A stretch of DNA of 64,000 nucleotides from Ascaris suum (taxonomy: Eukaryota > Nematoda > Chromadorea > Rhabditida > Ascarididae), in NCBI GenBank assembly GCA_013433145.1, contig CM024176.1, positions 9,224,520-9,288,519 of the forward strand. Reading direction: 5' to 3'. The notes below the pieces were generated by a model that did no database searches, had not been told where the DNA came from, and saw only the letters and a list, made by a program, of their open reading frames with translations. Within the stretch, counting starts at the first letter, position 1; each line of letters opens with the position of its first letter. Shown piece after piece: positions 34,181 through 46,400 of this stretch. Position numbers and translations under genes: made by a program.

Positions 34181-35592
34181 GACGCCGCTAATGGAAAACT
34201 TGTTCGAATGAGATCGACAGGAGATTACCTGAAAATGAGATATTATTTCGAATGAGGTATTGCACAGGTATTATTTCGCTGTTAACTTTACCTGTGATTG
34301 CGAATTGCCTAACCTAAAATTACTGCGACTGATTTTCACAAAATAAACAGATGGGACCGGTATGAAGGATCGACACCGCGGAAGTTGAGGGATGGAGAAG
34401 GATTACGGAGGGAAGAAAACATCACATCCTTCCCGCACCCTCCTACTGTTACCTGAAGAGTCATCCTCACCCTCCTCCCTTATGTCGTTCCAAAACCAAA
34501 GTTACATAGGTTCCACATACTCATTCTTGTGCATATTTTCGTGTGAGAAATGAGGATATGCGAGTTGGCGGGACAGCCAAACGAGTGTTCTCGAAATCGT
34601 CTTGATAAAAGGCTTCTAACATTTCATCAAAACTTCAGTTGGTACCTTGATGACATAAAAGGAAGTGGAAGGAATTAGACGATGATATGGAAATAGGTGT
34701 TTTACCCATAAGGGATGAACAGTAATAACGAAACGGACATTTCGCTCTTCCTCCGGTTACGGTTGAAAGGTAGAGACGTGTGACACCTATTTAAGAGCCA
34801 AGAAGGTGGTTAGCGAGAACAAATATATGCTCACGAGAGAATTATCATATCCATCAATTTCAACGTTGTAGCTTTACTGTTTTATAAGTCTGAACAATCG
34901 CAGAAACGATCAGACAAATTCACAAACACCACATTAGCCTTACTTCCTTCTGCAGATACTCCTCAAAACGGTAAATCAACAATCTATCCGAGAACTCCCA
35001 TTATTTATCGACCGATGAAACCTGAAATAAATTTCAGAAGCGAAGACAAATTAGATGCGCTCAAATTCCCACACAATGTACTTCGAATTTTCTAGTCATC
35101 TCATCGCTTGCAATATTACCGTAACAAAAATTTTAGGTGTATAAAAATTAAGTGAGTACTCGTTTCTTAAAACGAACATTTAATTGAAAATCAGCCAAAT
35201 ATTGGGAAAACCTTCCAGTGGCAGATTATCACCAAAACGGAAAACTCTTTTTAGAGGGGGGGGGGGTTGAGCTGAATCACTTTATTTCAGATTGTTCGCG
35301 ACAAGGTGAGTAACGCCGATCACTATTTTACCACCTCCCACCTCCACCACTTCCACCTCCACCTTTTATCATATAGTAATAAGAACAAGGCAACATTGAG
35401 GAGTGCTGCGTTATTCATATTTAGACGCTTTAATAAGGGCATATCATCTTATTCTTGTCTCTTAAACGAATGTATTGCTCAACGATAGAAAAATATTCGA
35501 CGAATGATTTACCTATACGAAAATCTTACCCAGTTTATCTTTAATAAAGTTATTTTGACATATGTATTGCAACACTATTGAATCTATCCAAG

Positions 35593-35623
<31 letters not shown>

Positions 35624-35633
35624 GCAAACAATT
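35593..35633. repeat. (AAAT)n microsatellite
   Basis: About ten tandem TAAA units. Confidence 0.9.
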
Positions 35634-36268
35634 ATAAGTGAAGTTGTTCGACTTCTAACGCGTCCATTTTCTTCCACTTTATTTTTCATTTATTTTAGAA
35701 ATGAGATCGTCCATAAATGAACAGCCCAATTTGACTTTATATTAAAGAAAATATATTTTTATTATTTTAATTCAGCTCTCATTTCAAAAATATTTCATAG
35801 ATAGGCAATGTTTTATCATTTATCAATTATGACAATAGTTCAATTTACTCGTGCATTTGTTTCAGTGATTCAATCGGTACCCTTCTAACAATCATTTGTA
35901 CGTTTTTCACAAACAAAGAAAAAATGAACGATGTTTGCAAAGAGCGGAATTTTGCAATTTTCTTTGAAAGAGTCAAATCTCATAGCGAGCATAAATGAAC
36001 GTTTCTCCTTCTAATCAAATTACTCAAGAGGTCAACGAAATTACCGCACTGTGAATAGGTTTTGCTGAAGGTATGCGAGGTTATTTAATGCGTATAACAT
36101 CTCAGAGGTGTTCAACGGTGCGTATACTATCCATAAGTCGCATCTCTAAATTATTAACCTCGAAAACAGTGGGGTGTTTAAGGTATGGCAGGTGAAGGAC
36201 ATCCACCATACGCTATTTGAAGGGGTGGGGGGAGGCGACGGGGTCATTTACAACAAAACTATTAAAAA

Positions 36269-36493
36269 ATGAGTCTCAACTGCCTGGATCACTGCTTTAA
36301 ATTGGTTAAATCATTCGTTGATATCAATTTCGATGATATTTTCAAGCTGACTCTAGAGGAGCAAGAGTGAATGCATAAGCATCTCTACCAGTTAGCTGGG
36401 GAAATTTGTATCGCCAATGAGGTGATGCAATCGTTTCAATTTCGAATTGACTATTTTACGAGAACACATCAGAAATTATTCTCAGTTCCATAA
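36269..36493 (+). pseudogene. Unrecognised coding-like frame of 74 codons with one in-frame TGA
   Basis: From ATG at 36269 the frame runs 33 codons (ending FDDIFKLTLEEQE), meets TGA at 36368-36370 followed at once by ATG, and continues in the same frame for 40 more codons (MHKHLYQLAGEICIANEVMQ, then SFQFRIDYFTRTHQKLFSVP) to TAA at 36491-36493. The amphipathic helical composition looks protein-like on both sides. It could be a pseudogene, an exon of an unseen gene, a sequencing error at the TGA, or chance. No family recognised. Confidence 0.3.
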
Positions 36494-38659
36494 GCGTATC
36501 TGTGTTATTAGTTAGCTAAATAATGTTGATGTGTTGATGTCGATGTTGCCGATCTCATGTATTGATTGATTAGGTTCATCATTTTCTGGAAATAATTCCA
36601 GAAAAGAAAAACCTATATTAGGCTGCTGTCATCATAATCTGGATAGAATTTAGCCTAGGCCGCTGAGATACGTATAAAAACTGTTAGGCCTTTTTTAAAG
36701 TTGAACCATACCAACTGTCGTATAGAATGCTTCACCTTATTCTTGAACGTTGTTCTTGAGCCTAACAAATTCTTCATTATACGATGAAGAATTTCATTTT
36801 TAAATTTCCACGAATATAACTTGGAAGATATCGGCATTATTATATCGGAGAATTGAAACTCGTCTGTTAATCGAAATTTTTGCAATGAATTTTTTTATCT
36901 CTATTATAAATTTGCATATGATGAACAACACCACATTTATATCATTCATTTATCGATTGATTGTTGTTCCGGCTTGTTTCAATTTGTTCGAAATATTCCA
37001 AGCTGAAATATCTCAAATATTTTCCAAGTTTTAGATATTCCAACTTTCTTCCAAGTTGAAATATCCTAAGTTTGTTGTTTTCAGTTTTTATGAAAAAAAA
37101 AAAGAATCTGCAAATGAAAAATTTTATAAAATGACTTCGAGAGTGTCATCTTAATAATATCATATATTTTTGATTATTTCCTTTTACAGGTATAATTTAA
37201 TATGCAACGATCGGAGATTCAAGACGATAAACAGTGAGCATTTTAATTGAATTATTTATTATTCTTAAAATAATACCATCCTTGAGATGATCAGTGGTGA
37301 TTTTAATTGCCCATTCGTCTCCCTCTCTCGATTCTCTCTCCTTGCATCCCTTCATCTTTGCGTTCTTCTCTTCCCCTTTCACCTCATCAGCATCACCTCG
37401 AAGAGGGGATGGGACATGGAAACGATCAAGTAAACAAGTTTTAGCGGACTCTTTGATGTAGATAAAAAAGACTTTTCCGAAGTTGTTTCTTTTATTACTC
37501 TCAAAATGCACAATAACATTGTTCTGAATGATGAAGAAAGTATTTTTGTGAGAATTTTCCGTTATTTACTTTATTTTTTTTTTTTTTAGTTTCTTCCTCA
37601 TTTTCCTCATAACATTGAAATAGTTTTTTTTTTTCATTTGGGACATAATTGTTTTCAAATCAATAGTGACTGCTTTCCAACATCCGCGCAGCAGTTGAAC
37701 TCGCTTGGGCGAGATCGAAAAATAGCGCATGTCGTGCTAATTTCACCATCACGCTTATCAAGTTTTCGGGATCGTCTTTTTTTTTTTCAGAGTGTTGGAT
37801 CTCTTGAAGTCACATTTGCTTTAAACTGGACTAATTTTGGTAGTTTTTTTAGTATGGTTTTCTATGGTAGATCTTTATTACTCGATGAGTGAAGAAGACT
37901 TTTGCGCTGTAAGTCTCGTTGTTACCTTGAAGTACATTTTATTATTACCTGATCATTTTCTTCCTACATCGTGAACTATAGCACCTGTACTTTTCGTTCA
38001 GTGAAGATACGGTGTAGTATTACCATCCTGGCGACTGTTATAGATCGAATTGATATAGATATATAACATTTACGTTTTTTTTTCGATGCAAGGTCATGCC
38101 TTTTGTCCTTTGTACTCTAAATTAGTAGAGATTTATGGTGTGAATGGAAATTGTTGGAGTAGGCTTAAATGGAGCGTTCATATAGCGTTCGATTTCGCCC
38201 AATAGGCCATTCATTTTGAATAATGCGCCCTTCCGAAACTTGCCGAAGAGGGAACACTTCCATCTTAATGAGATCCTGGGATAATCCATCCTCTCCCTTT
38301 TATTCTGAGGTAAAATACAGGAAGATGACTGGTCTTTATATATCTTGAAAATGAGATAATATTTTTCTTCATCGGAAAAAGTTGTTTTTTTTTGCAATTT
38401 CACCAGTTAATCTACTAACGAATTGAACGACCGGTCTATAAATGCTAGTTGAAAACTTAAAGACGGCTGGCCCATAGAGTTACATATCACGCGAATATCG
38501 GCAATTGATGCGTCATAGATTAAGAGTAACTGAGTAAGTAAGGAAGTCAGATCTGTAGGAAGCGGTAAATAAGGGCTATTCTTAGTTTAGTATTAATATT
38601 TAAAAGGGAGGAAAGATGCAAGCACATAGATAAAATTATTTGTATTCATTTCATTCAGG

Positions 38660-41600
38660 ATGCGAATTGATGCCATAATGGATGGGTATCGCAGTGGTTC
38701 AATCAATTCGTTGGCAGAACTTCGCGACACTATTGAGAGGGAGACGGGTGTCAATTACTCGGTTTCATATTGGCAAAGGAAGTTGCTCGGTGTAAGTGAT
38801 AGTATTTATAAGATTTACTCAAAAAGCACACATCACGTGATTTAAAAAAAAAAAAAAGAAATGACATCGGCATTCATGTTGTTTCTCTTTTGAACTGAAA
38901 TGTTCGCCATTCCCCATGGAAACTAATCACTTTTTATCTTTGAAATACAAATGGAGATTTCCTACTCTTATTTTCTTTACCGTTTCTAAAGAATGCGAAA
39001 TATAAGTGCTGAGATGTTGATTTGATGGTGCGATATCGGTATTGCGGACCGAAGAAGTCAGCATTAAACATCAGATGCAATGAAACGAACTCATTCTCTT
39101 TGGAACTTTTCATTCGGCTTCCTAATAATTCAGTTATATTTCTTTATAAATTTTAAATCTTGGAATATACTATGTTACAGACGAGACCTCAAGGAAGAAG
39201 AAGGAAAGAAAAAAAAAGCGATGAGGAGAGAGCCGAGAAGAGATTGCGGTATGTTCAGAGAAAATTTTATTCTCATTAATTTTCTTAGAAGTGCTATGTA
39301 AATAGAAAAAAAATTAAGGTGTGGGGTCGATGTTGTCATAATATATCTTGAATTACAGCTTACTTTGAAATAAACATACTTTAATAGAGATAGCTCATGA
39401 CTTACGAGACTTATAGATTCTCTCAATTTTTTTGGATGGAATTAGGAGGAGTGTTGCTCATGAGGATTCTTAGTATGAATTTTAATTCATCAGTTGTCGT
39501 TTCGAAGAAGTTCGCTGATAGTGAACAGCTTATCGAGTAATTTAGCTGCCATTATCGCTTTAGGGGGAGGGGAAGGGGAATTCCTGGTTCAAATGAATAT
39601 GGTCTTCACCTCGGGATACCTCGAGGTCATAGCATGAAACCTTCGATTTCGATGGGCGTAAACTTCGTTGAAAAAATTTCAATCAGTTTGAGTGTCGCAG
39701 GTGAAATTCACTTCGGAAGCAATGATGTGAAACGTTCACGGCAATAGCTGTATTTTACTTATTACACCTCTCAACTTTCTTTATGTTTTGTTGTTATCTC
39801 CGTAGAATTTTTTATTACTGGATGAGAGTGCAATGATATTGAAACTGTTAATAATTAGTAAGTGATTTAAAATGAATGTTTATTTGTTGTCACTTTTAAT
39901 ATTAATTTTCAGTTTATCTGAGAGCAGTATTCACGGCAGAACACATACGTTATCACGGAATCTCAAAGAGACAATATTAACCGTTGAAGAAGGTGAAGGA
40001 GTCCGTCAATATGCTCGGATGCACATTTCCGAGAATGGTCGCAAAGTCTACTATCGATGCAACAAATGTGTCAAGTTTTTACGGCGTGGAGCCGGCGGAA
40101 GAGCAGCGACAATAAAGACGGTCGATGGTGAAATATTTGGTGAGGCACATCCAACACATGTTGAAGGATGTGAATTAATGCGTAAAGAAGATGTTTTCGT
40201 TGCTGAAATTGTTCGAGAATGTCGTCGTGACGTACGAAGAGGCATCAAGACACCGCGCATGGCTCATACTGATGTAAGCTTTTAGGCCACTATCCCTTTT
40301 GTGGTCTCATTACGTAGTAGAATTTCGTGCTCAAAATTTTGTCTTTCATGATAAAGAACGCTGCTTATAAACATAGGCCATATAACTGTTGGCAAAGAAC
40401 CTTCAAAAGCGATGTGTTAATTATGCAAGCTCTTAATCCTTTCCTATCTTCCAACTATGTCTCACCTGATCCCACTCATTCCCTCACCCCCTCCCCCCCC
40501 CCTCACCACATCTAGCGCCGTTTGATGAAATTCGCACATATGGTTGAAATTCGGAGCAACATGCAAGGTGCCGAAAATGGTGTTGAAAAGAAGGGGAATG
40601 TTTTAGAAAATAAGAAAAGATGACTTTTCAATATGCAAAGGTTTTTCATGAATGGAACTTGCGGATATTGCCTTTACTTGTAAAAGAAGGGAGTACACTT
40701 CTCGACTGCAAGAGTCCAATCGAGCAAGGTTTATTTCATCGGATGTTACAGTCCAGTCAAAGAATCAATCCTGAGTGCTGTTAAGGTAGCGCTTCATCCC
40801 GGAGATCTTAAAAAGGCTAAATTTTCGTTGTTTTACCCAATGATGAGATATGACCGTTTGAGTATTTGCAGCCACAATCACCAATACATCTTCACTTTGC
40901 AGAAGAGAAACCACACATTCATACGCTTTAAAACACCTATAAACGGAAAATGAGGGTGGTATCGTTAAGATAACGGTTTACTACAATAAATGCTATGCAA
41001 GTTTTTACAAGCAATACGCATCGCATATAATCAATAGATCGCGCCGAATCAGATTTACTTGATATATGATAGATTGCTGGTTACAACTATATCATATTTT
41101 CCTGTTGAATTGAAATGAGTACGATCTCGAAAGCCGTGGAAATTCTGTGAAAAAAATATCAAACGGGATGGCAAGAAAATTTTTAAAAATAACCTCAAAT
41201 GTATCGACGAGGTTTAAGGCGAAAATTCGAAGCCGTTGCCGATAATTGGGCTGCCCAAGAAATTTTTTTTGAAAGGTATCCCAACAGAGCGATTTTCCTT
41301 CCACCTTTCCCGATCATCCCGATATCATTTCCAGCGGATCGCCAGGTTTATCAATGTCTTTTTGGATAATGGTATGCTACAAGAGCATGTCAATAATTTT
41401 CTGCGCAGCTGCAGATCAAGCTGCAAGAAGGGGGTTTTGCAGCTGGTTCAGTGGATCCTCATATACGTTGAGGGTTTTGGAATATTTTGCCGTATTAATT
41501 GATTGTCACAATCATTCAAATCAGATCAATTTCTGAGTTCTTAAGTGGGAACCTATCAAGAAATCAGGTACTACAATTCAATATGCAAAACTTTGGAATG

Positions 41601-43327
41601 TGATAAGGTTGGTTATTGAAGGCATAAAACTTATGTGAAACTGACGCTATTATTTTTACTACGGTGGAGCCATTCTTTTTTCTTTATGAACTTAGGGGTT
41701 GGAATTTAATCGAGCTAGAAGCTTATACTCGGCCATTTGCGCCAGCAGAGAGTTCCGCTATGGTGCATCGTTAACGCCTACCTATTATTCTAAAGTGTTC
41801 AGTAATGCAGACTGCATGAATGCGAGAGTAACTTACTCGTGCGATGTTATTGCAGGGATTTGTGAGGGTGTTGAGCGCAGAAAGCGAGTTAAGTAAAGCA
41901 GACAGATCGGGTGATGGACAGGGCTTTATGGTGCGTTACCCACGTTGGGAGTCGATAAAGCGCTCCCTCAATAGACACCGCAGACTCAGCACCATTCGTG
42001 CCACAAGCCCATTCGAACTTCCCGAACAATATGACGAAACGTCGATGGTTACTACTTCAAGTGAAAGGTCAGTCTTGGTGGGTTGATGCTTTCCATAGTA
42101 TAACTTTGCTTTAACTGTTTTAGAGAATGTAGGACTGAAGCATTAAGCTGGAGACTTGAGAGCCGATAGTTTTCACCATGTTTGCCATCAGGAGCAGCAT
42201 TAATTATGTCATCTTAAAGGCCAACTTGCCCACAATAAGCATAGATGTGCAGTAGCGGAATGATGGAATGTCGAATTTAATCCAATTAAAAACGTTTTAA
42301 ATCTTTGAAATTATCATAATCAAAAATCAGAACAGATTTATAGCCTGGCCGTGAGAAATTAGAGTGCGGCAAAACTGCTCGAACTTTTTTTCGAATTTCA
42401 CCGATCATTCAAGAACTTTGTGTGGATTGACGTTTCGAGAAAGTTCCTTGTTTTATTGTAATGAAGAGAGTAACTCAACGAGGACTCATGGATGTATCAT
42501 GAAATTTCGCTTCCATATATGCTAACGGGATTGCGAACGAATGAATTGGCACCAACGTGACGGACTTACGCCGTTAACATGAGCCAACTGTAGAGATTTG
42601 GCAGATTCAGATAGACTAAGTGTAATGACACAAGATGAATGCTTGTGGGATTTATGTTGTACTGCGTTTTATTATTGCATTTATTGCGTTAGAAAAATTT
42701 TCTATGATTTTTATGAGTGATTATGCTGAGATGAAAGCGATGTGTTAGATTTTCAGGTCTACGACTCCCGAGAAACATGAAAAGTTGATATATTTATGGA
42801 AACAGAACTCACATCATTCATGGGATTCCGCAAATAGAGCCGAATATTCTCGAAATGTCGTAGACAATGAGCCGAAATCCAGGTTTTGGTATGTCCAAGT
42901 TTTTTTTTTAAAGGATTTTATTTGTTTATTCGAACACGTGCTTATTTTTTACTTGCGTTTTTTACTTTTAGAGGTTCAGCACTTCACAGCGATCATGTTG
43001 GACTTGTCAGACGATCACAGCTCGAGTGCTACGCCAATTGTTTCTGATTGCCATTCGATTGTTTTTATCATTGATGTTATTTTTGCAGCAGCGAAGCTAT
43101 ATTATAGCCATGGATATTCTCGGTTGGGAAGCGTTGTATCATTAAAATTGGTACTTTTTTTCATGTAGTTCAAGCGATCAGAGCCACCAAAACTGAAGGT
43201 GAATTGCGGTTGCACTCATTTGCTCACATCAGTGTCATTTCCTGATATCGGGCACCGTGCCTATGGTGAAATAAATTTGAAGTCTGAAGTTGAAGTTCTT
43301 TGGCATTTGTTCGTGGAATCAGCCTAA
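38660..43327 (+). CDS. FLYWCH-like zinc-binding protein (transposon-related module)
   Basis: Exons 38660-38791, 39181-39248 and 39913-40273 are in phase. They encode an N-terminal helical segment (NSLAELRDTIERETGVNYSV), a basic linker (PQGRRRKEKKSDEE) and a zinc-binding-like module: YYRCNKCVKF, then GEIFGEAHPTHVEGC, that is CX2C-X26-HX2HX3C, followed by VRECRRDVRRGIKTPRMAHT. Two 3' continuations fit phase 0. Exon 40516-40623 ends in TGA and gives 222 residues. Alternatively, downstream exons from 41696 or 41858 (FMVRYPRWESIKRSLNRHRR), through 42757-42890 (beginning STTPEKHEKLIYLWKQNSHH), may run to a stop near 43327. The RYPRW...RHRR segment resembles what follows such modules in mutator-like transposase-derived proteins. 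A TTTCATTCAG lies just before the ATG, suiting cis- or trans-splicing. Exons 2-3 are good; the 3' end is unresolved. Confidence 0.55.
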
Positions 43328-43412
43328 GTTGTCGTAGGAAATTTCTGTTTCATCCACGAAAGCTCTCGAAATGTGTATTTTCAGTGGCTTCACCTCAGAT
43401 TTGGGTAAGCCG

Positions 43413-46400
43413 ATGACATCGAGCACATATGACGAGGAATTCCTCAGTGACGTGCGCATCAACGAGAATCCTCTCGGTTTCCCTTACGATCACCTCGTAC
43501 AGATCACATTCAGACGAGTTCGTTTATTAACTTTTCCATATAGAGCATTTAAAAGAAAAGTTATGTGTTGATTAACGCGAAGTTTTGCTGGTCATTCATT
43601 AGATGACCCTCTAATGGTCATCATCAGCGCAGACGCTCTGAAAGCCCCTTCCTCTTTCCCCCATCCTCTTCTCCTGTATTCAAATTCTACGCAACGGTGC
43701 CCCTCTGGCATTGGGCTCATTGATCGCAAAATCGCATCATCTTTTTTTATTTCCATTTATTTTCTTCTAGTTCGTCGTATTCTTAACTTTATGTTCGGTA
43801 TCTTAGAGGAATATTTGCTCGTTCTAGTGATTTTTGCCGCATTTTTTTCTTTTCTGGTCATAATTTCGCGTCTTCAATCCCATATATGACTCTACGCAAC
43901 CATTTTTCTGCTTTATGCGCTTATTGGAAGTTTGCTGCGAACAAATTCATAGTACCATCGTGGCTATTTGTATGTATTTGTTGATTTATCCATATGTCCA
44001 GTTTTATCAATTCGCCGGTCAAGAGTGCCACTTTGAGTTAATTTGACGGATATAGCCCATTGCCTAAGTGTGGCTCTCAATCTGGTTTCGATTAGCCTTC
44101 TCGTTAACACTTTTTTTCGCAAATGTTTTCCTTAGAATAGGCAGGCTTGCCGTTGTGCCGATCAATTATACTGTTAAATAGAATATTTCTTATTTTGATG
44201 GCAGTTTATTTCGCCTTTTACAATTGTGTGCTATCAAGTTGCAACTTCATCCTTTAAAGACAGATTTAGTTGCTCGTCAGTACGCTGCTATCGATAAGCT
44301 TAGTTCTTTAAGGAGTCAACGTTTAAATATTGTAAAGCATATTTACAAATCCTTGAACTTCGGAACTCTTAAATGCGTTTTATTTACAAATCCGTGATCT
44401 TGAGAACCCTTAGATGTCTATAACGTTTGATAAGGAAAGCATATAATCAAGGTTTTACGAATTTGCGAAATATTTTCAGACTAAAGTATAGAGGATCCAC
44501 TTTTCGAACCGTTTTTAGTAAGTGATACTTAGCGATTATCATGAAACAATTGCGAAAAGTATTTAACTATGAAGGATTGAATTGTTTTTATGTGTTCTTG
44601 CCATAAATCAACGAAGGTGGTCATGGGTTCTCATCGATCATAAAGTAAGAGATAAATGCATTTTTGGCATTTGCTTTGAGAGATGCGTTACCCCTTCGCC
44701 AAGGTAGAGTTATGGCGCGTTATTATATAAGTATACTTTCACTAAAGTATTGAAGGGCGATGAGGAGATGAAATGGGATATGGCATTGCGACCGGACAGT
44801 GTTGCCTGTATACTCTTCCATCGAGACATGGATTCACTTCTGTTCATAAAGCAATTCCGGCCAGGTACGGTGTTTCTGATGTTATCACCGACTTCGGATA
44901 GTTGAGATATGGAGAAAATTATATTGCAATAAACTGTTATTCGTTTTTTCACTTTCCATGGGGAGGAAAACTTTTTAGTTTATGTTTATGTTTAGATCGT
45001 TTATGAGTGCTGATGGCCTTGCCTCCTTATCTTTTTTGTCTCTTCCAACATCTAGGTTTAGTAACAACAAAGAACCAGACAGAAGAAGGAGTGCACCTTC
45101 GGATTTTGAAGACCTAGCTTGCGGTTTACCCGTTGTAAAGCGCGTAAATTGTAAGCCACATCTTCACTCGAATGTTGCAACCTTAGTTGGAATTCCGTCA
45201 AACGAGACTAATAGTTTGCGAAGTTTTGTAATGTTTGGAAAAAATGAACTAAAATGCGGTGTGTGAAGTATCTATATGAGAAGTGGATCGTTATGAAAAT
45301 TCCAACTGCAAATATGGTTATGGAAACCAACTGAGAACCTCATTTGGAACCGGAAACTCTTCATAAACCTCCAACCTCGTTTATAGTTACAAAATGAGTT
45401 ATGACCACGGTTTCCAAGTGAAACTTAATAAGCGCCCTATTTCGTACATATGTCTTGCTATCGTTTTTTCTCTGCCAGTTCTGTTCTTTTTATGCTTTCG
45501 CCTTAGCGTCGAATATGTTAAAAAACAACTCCTCATCGTTTCGTCTTAGTGGGACAAGTGGGGAGTAACGTTGCGATGTGTATAAGTGATAGAAATAGAG
45601 GTTGCACAGTGTATATAAAATTTTTGCACTTATGGAAAACAAAGAGGAGACAAAGTAAATCTTTTCCTGATATCCCTGAATATTTGTGTATGTCGATTTA
45701 TAATGAGCTTGTTGTAAATGGGGTGCTCAAATGATACTCTTGAAGATTTACTTATTACTTTTTAAATATCGATGCGTCTTATATTACTAAAAGTTAGTGA
45801 GTTAGAGCTAAATTGAACAGTAGTGATGGTTTGTGTTGAAATGTTGAATGCGTCTTTAATAGAAGAATATACTGAACATATTGATGCGACTGATGCGCCA
45901 TTTGGAATGATAACATGTCACAGACGCCAGCAGAGCTAATCTTTACAACCTACGTTTATGCGCAACAACTTTTGTTCTTTTGTGGAGTAATGAAATGGTT
46001 CGAATCCCGACGTTACTAATTGGAGTTAATAAAGCAAGTAATACTCTACTCGTCTTTTGCTTATCTCACCTGTTCTTGGCATCAGTAGAAAGTAAGGATA
46101 TTCATTTGCAGCAGTGTTCGTATCAACAGTGCGTAGAATGGCCGAGAATCGCGGTAAGGCGAATGCAGATATCGACTGGAATAAATACCCGATCAGTATT
46201 GGGGAAACAGTTGAGCTATGTGCAGGTCCAATCGATAAACCCAATCTGAGTGAGTTCGCACACATGCGTGAGGAAATTATCGAACAGTGTGGCTATGATG
46301 TGAAGGAATGCGATATCACATTCCTCAAAAAGTTTATGTAAGTTTTGATAGGGCTTGATAAATGTCTCAAAATTAGGAGTGGTGTAGCCGATAGAATGAT

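Larger units (their letters stand above)
34181..38659. other. Intergenic region between divergent cct-7 and FLYWCH-like gene
   Basis: 4.5 kb with no assigned gene. It should contain the cct-7 promoter on its left side. Contents: an (AAAT)n microsatellite at 35593-35633, a plus-strand reading frame interrupted by TGA at 36269-36493 (listed separately), and scattered unconvincing ORFs. No RNA gene was seen. Confidence 0.5.

Noticed and set aside
45995..46025. tRNA-like box (GGTTCGAATCCC)
   Set aside because: No matching acceptor stem or anticodon arm upstream; it lies in a NUDT14 intron.
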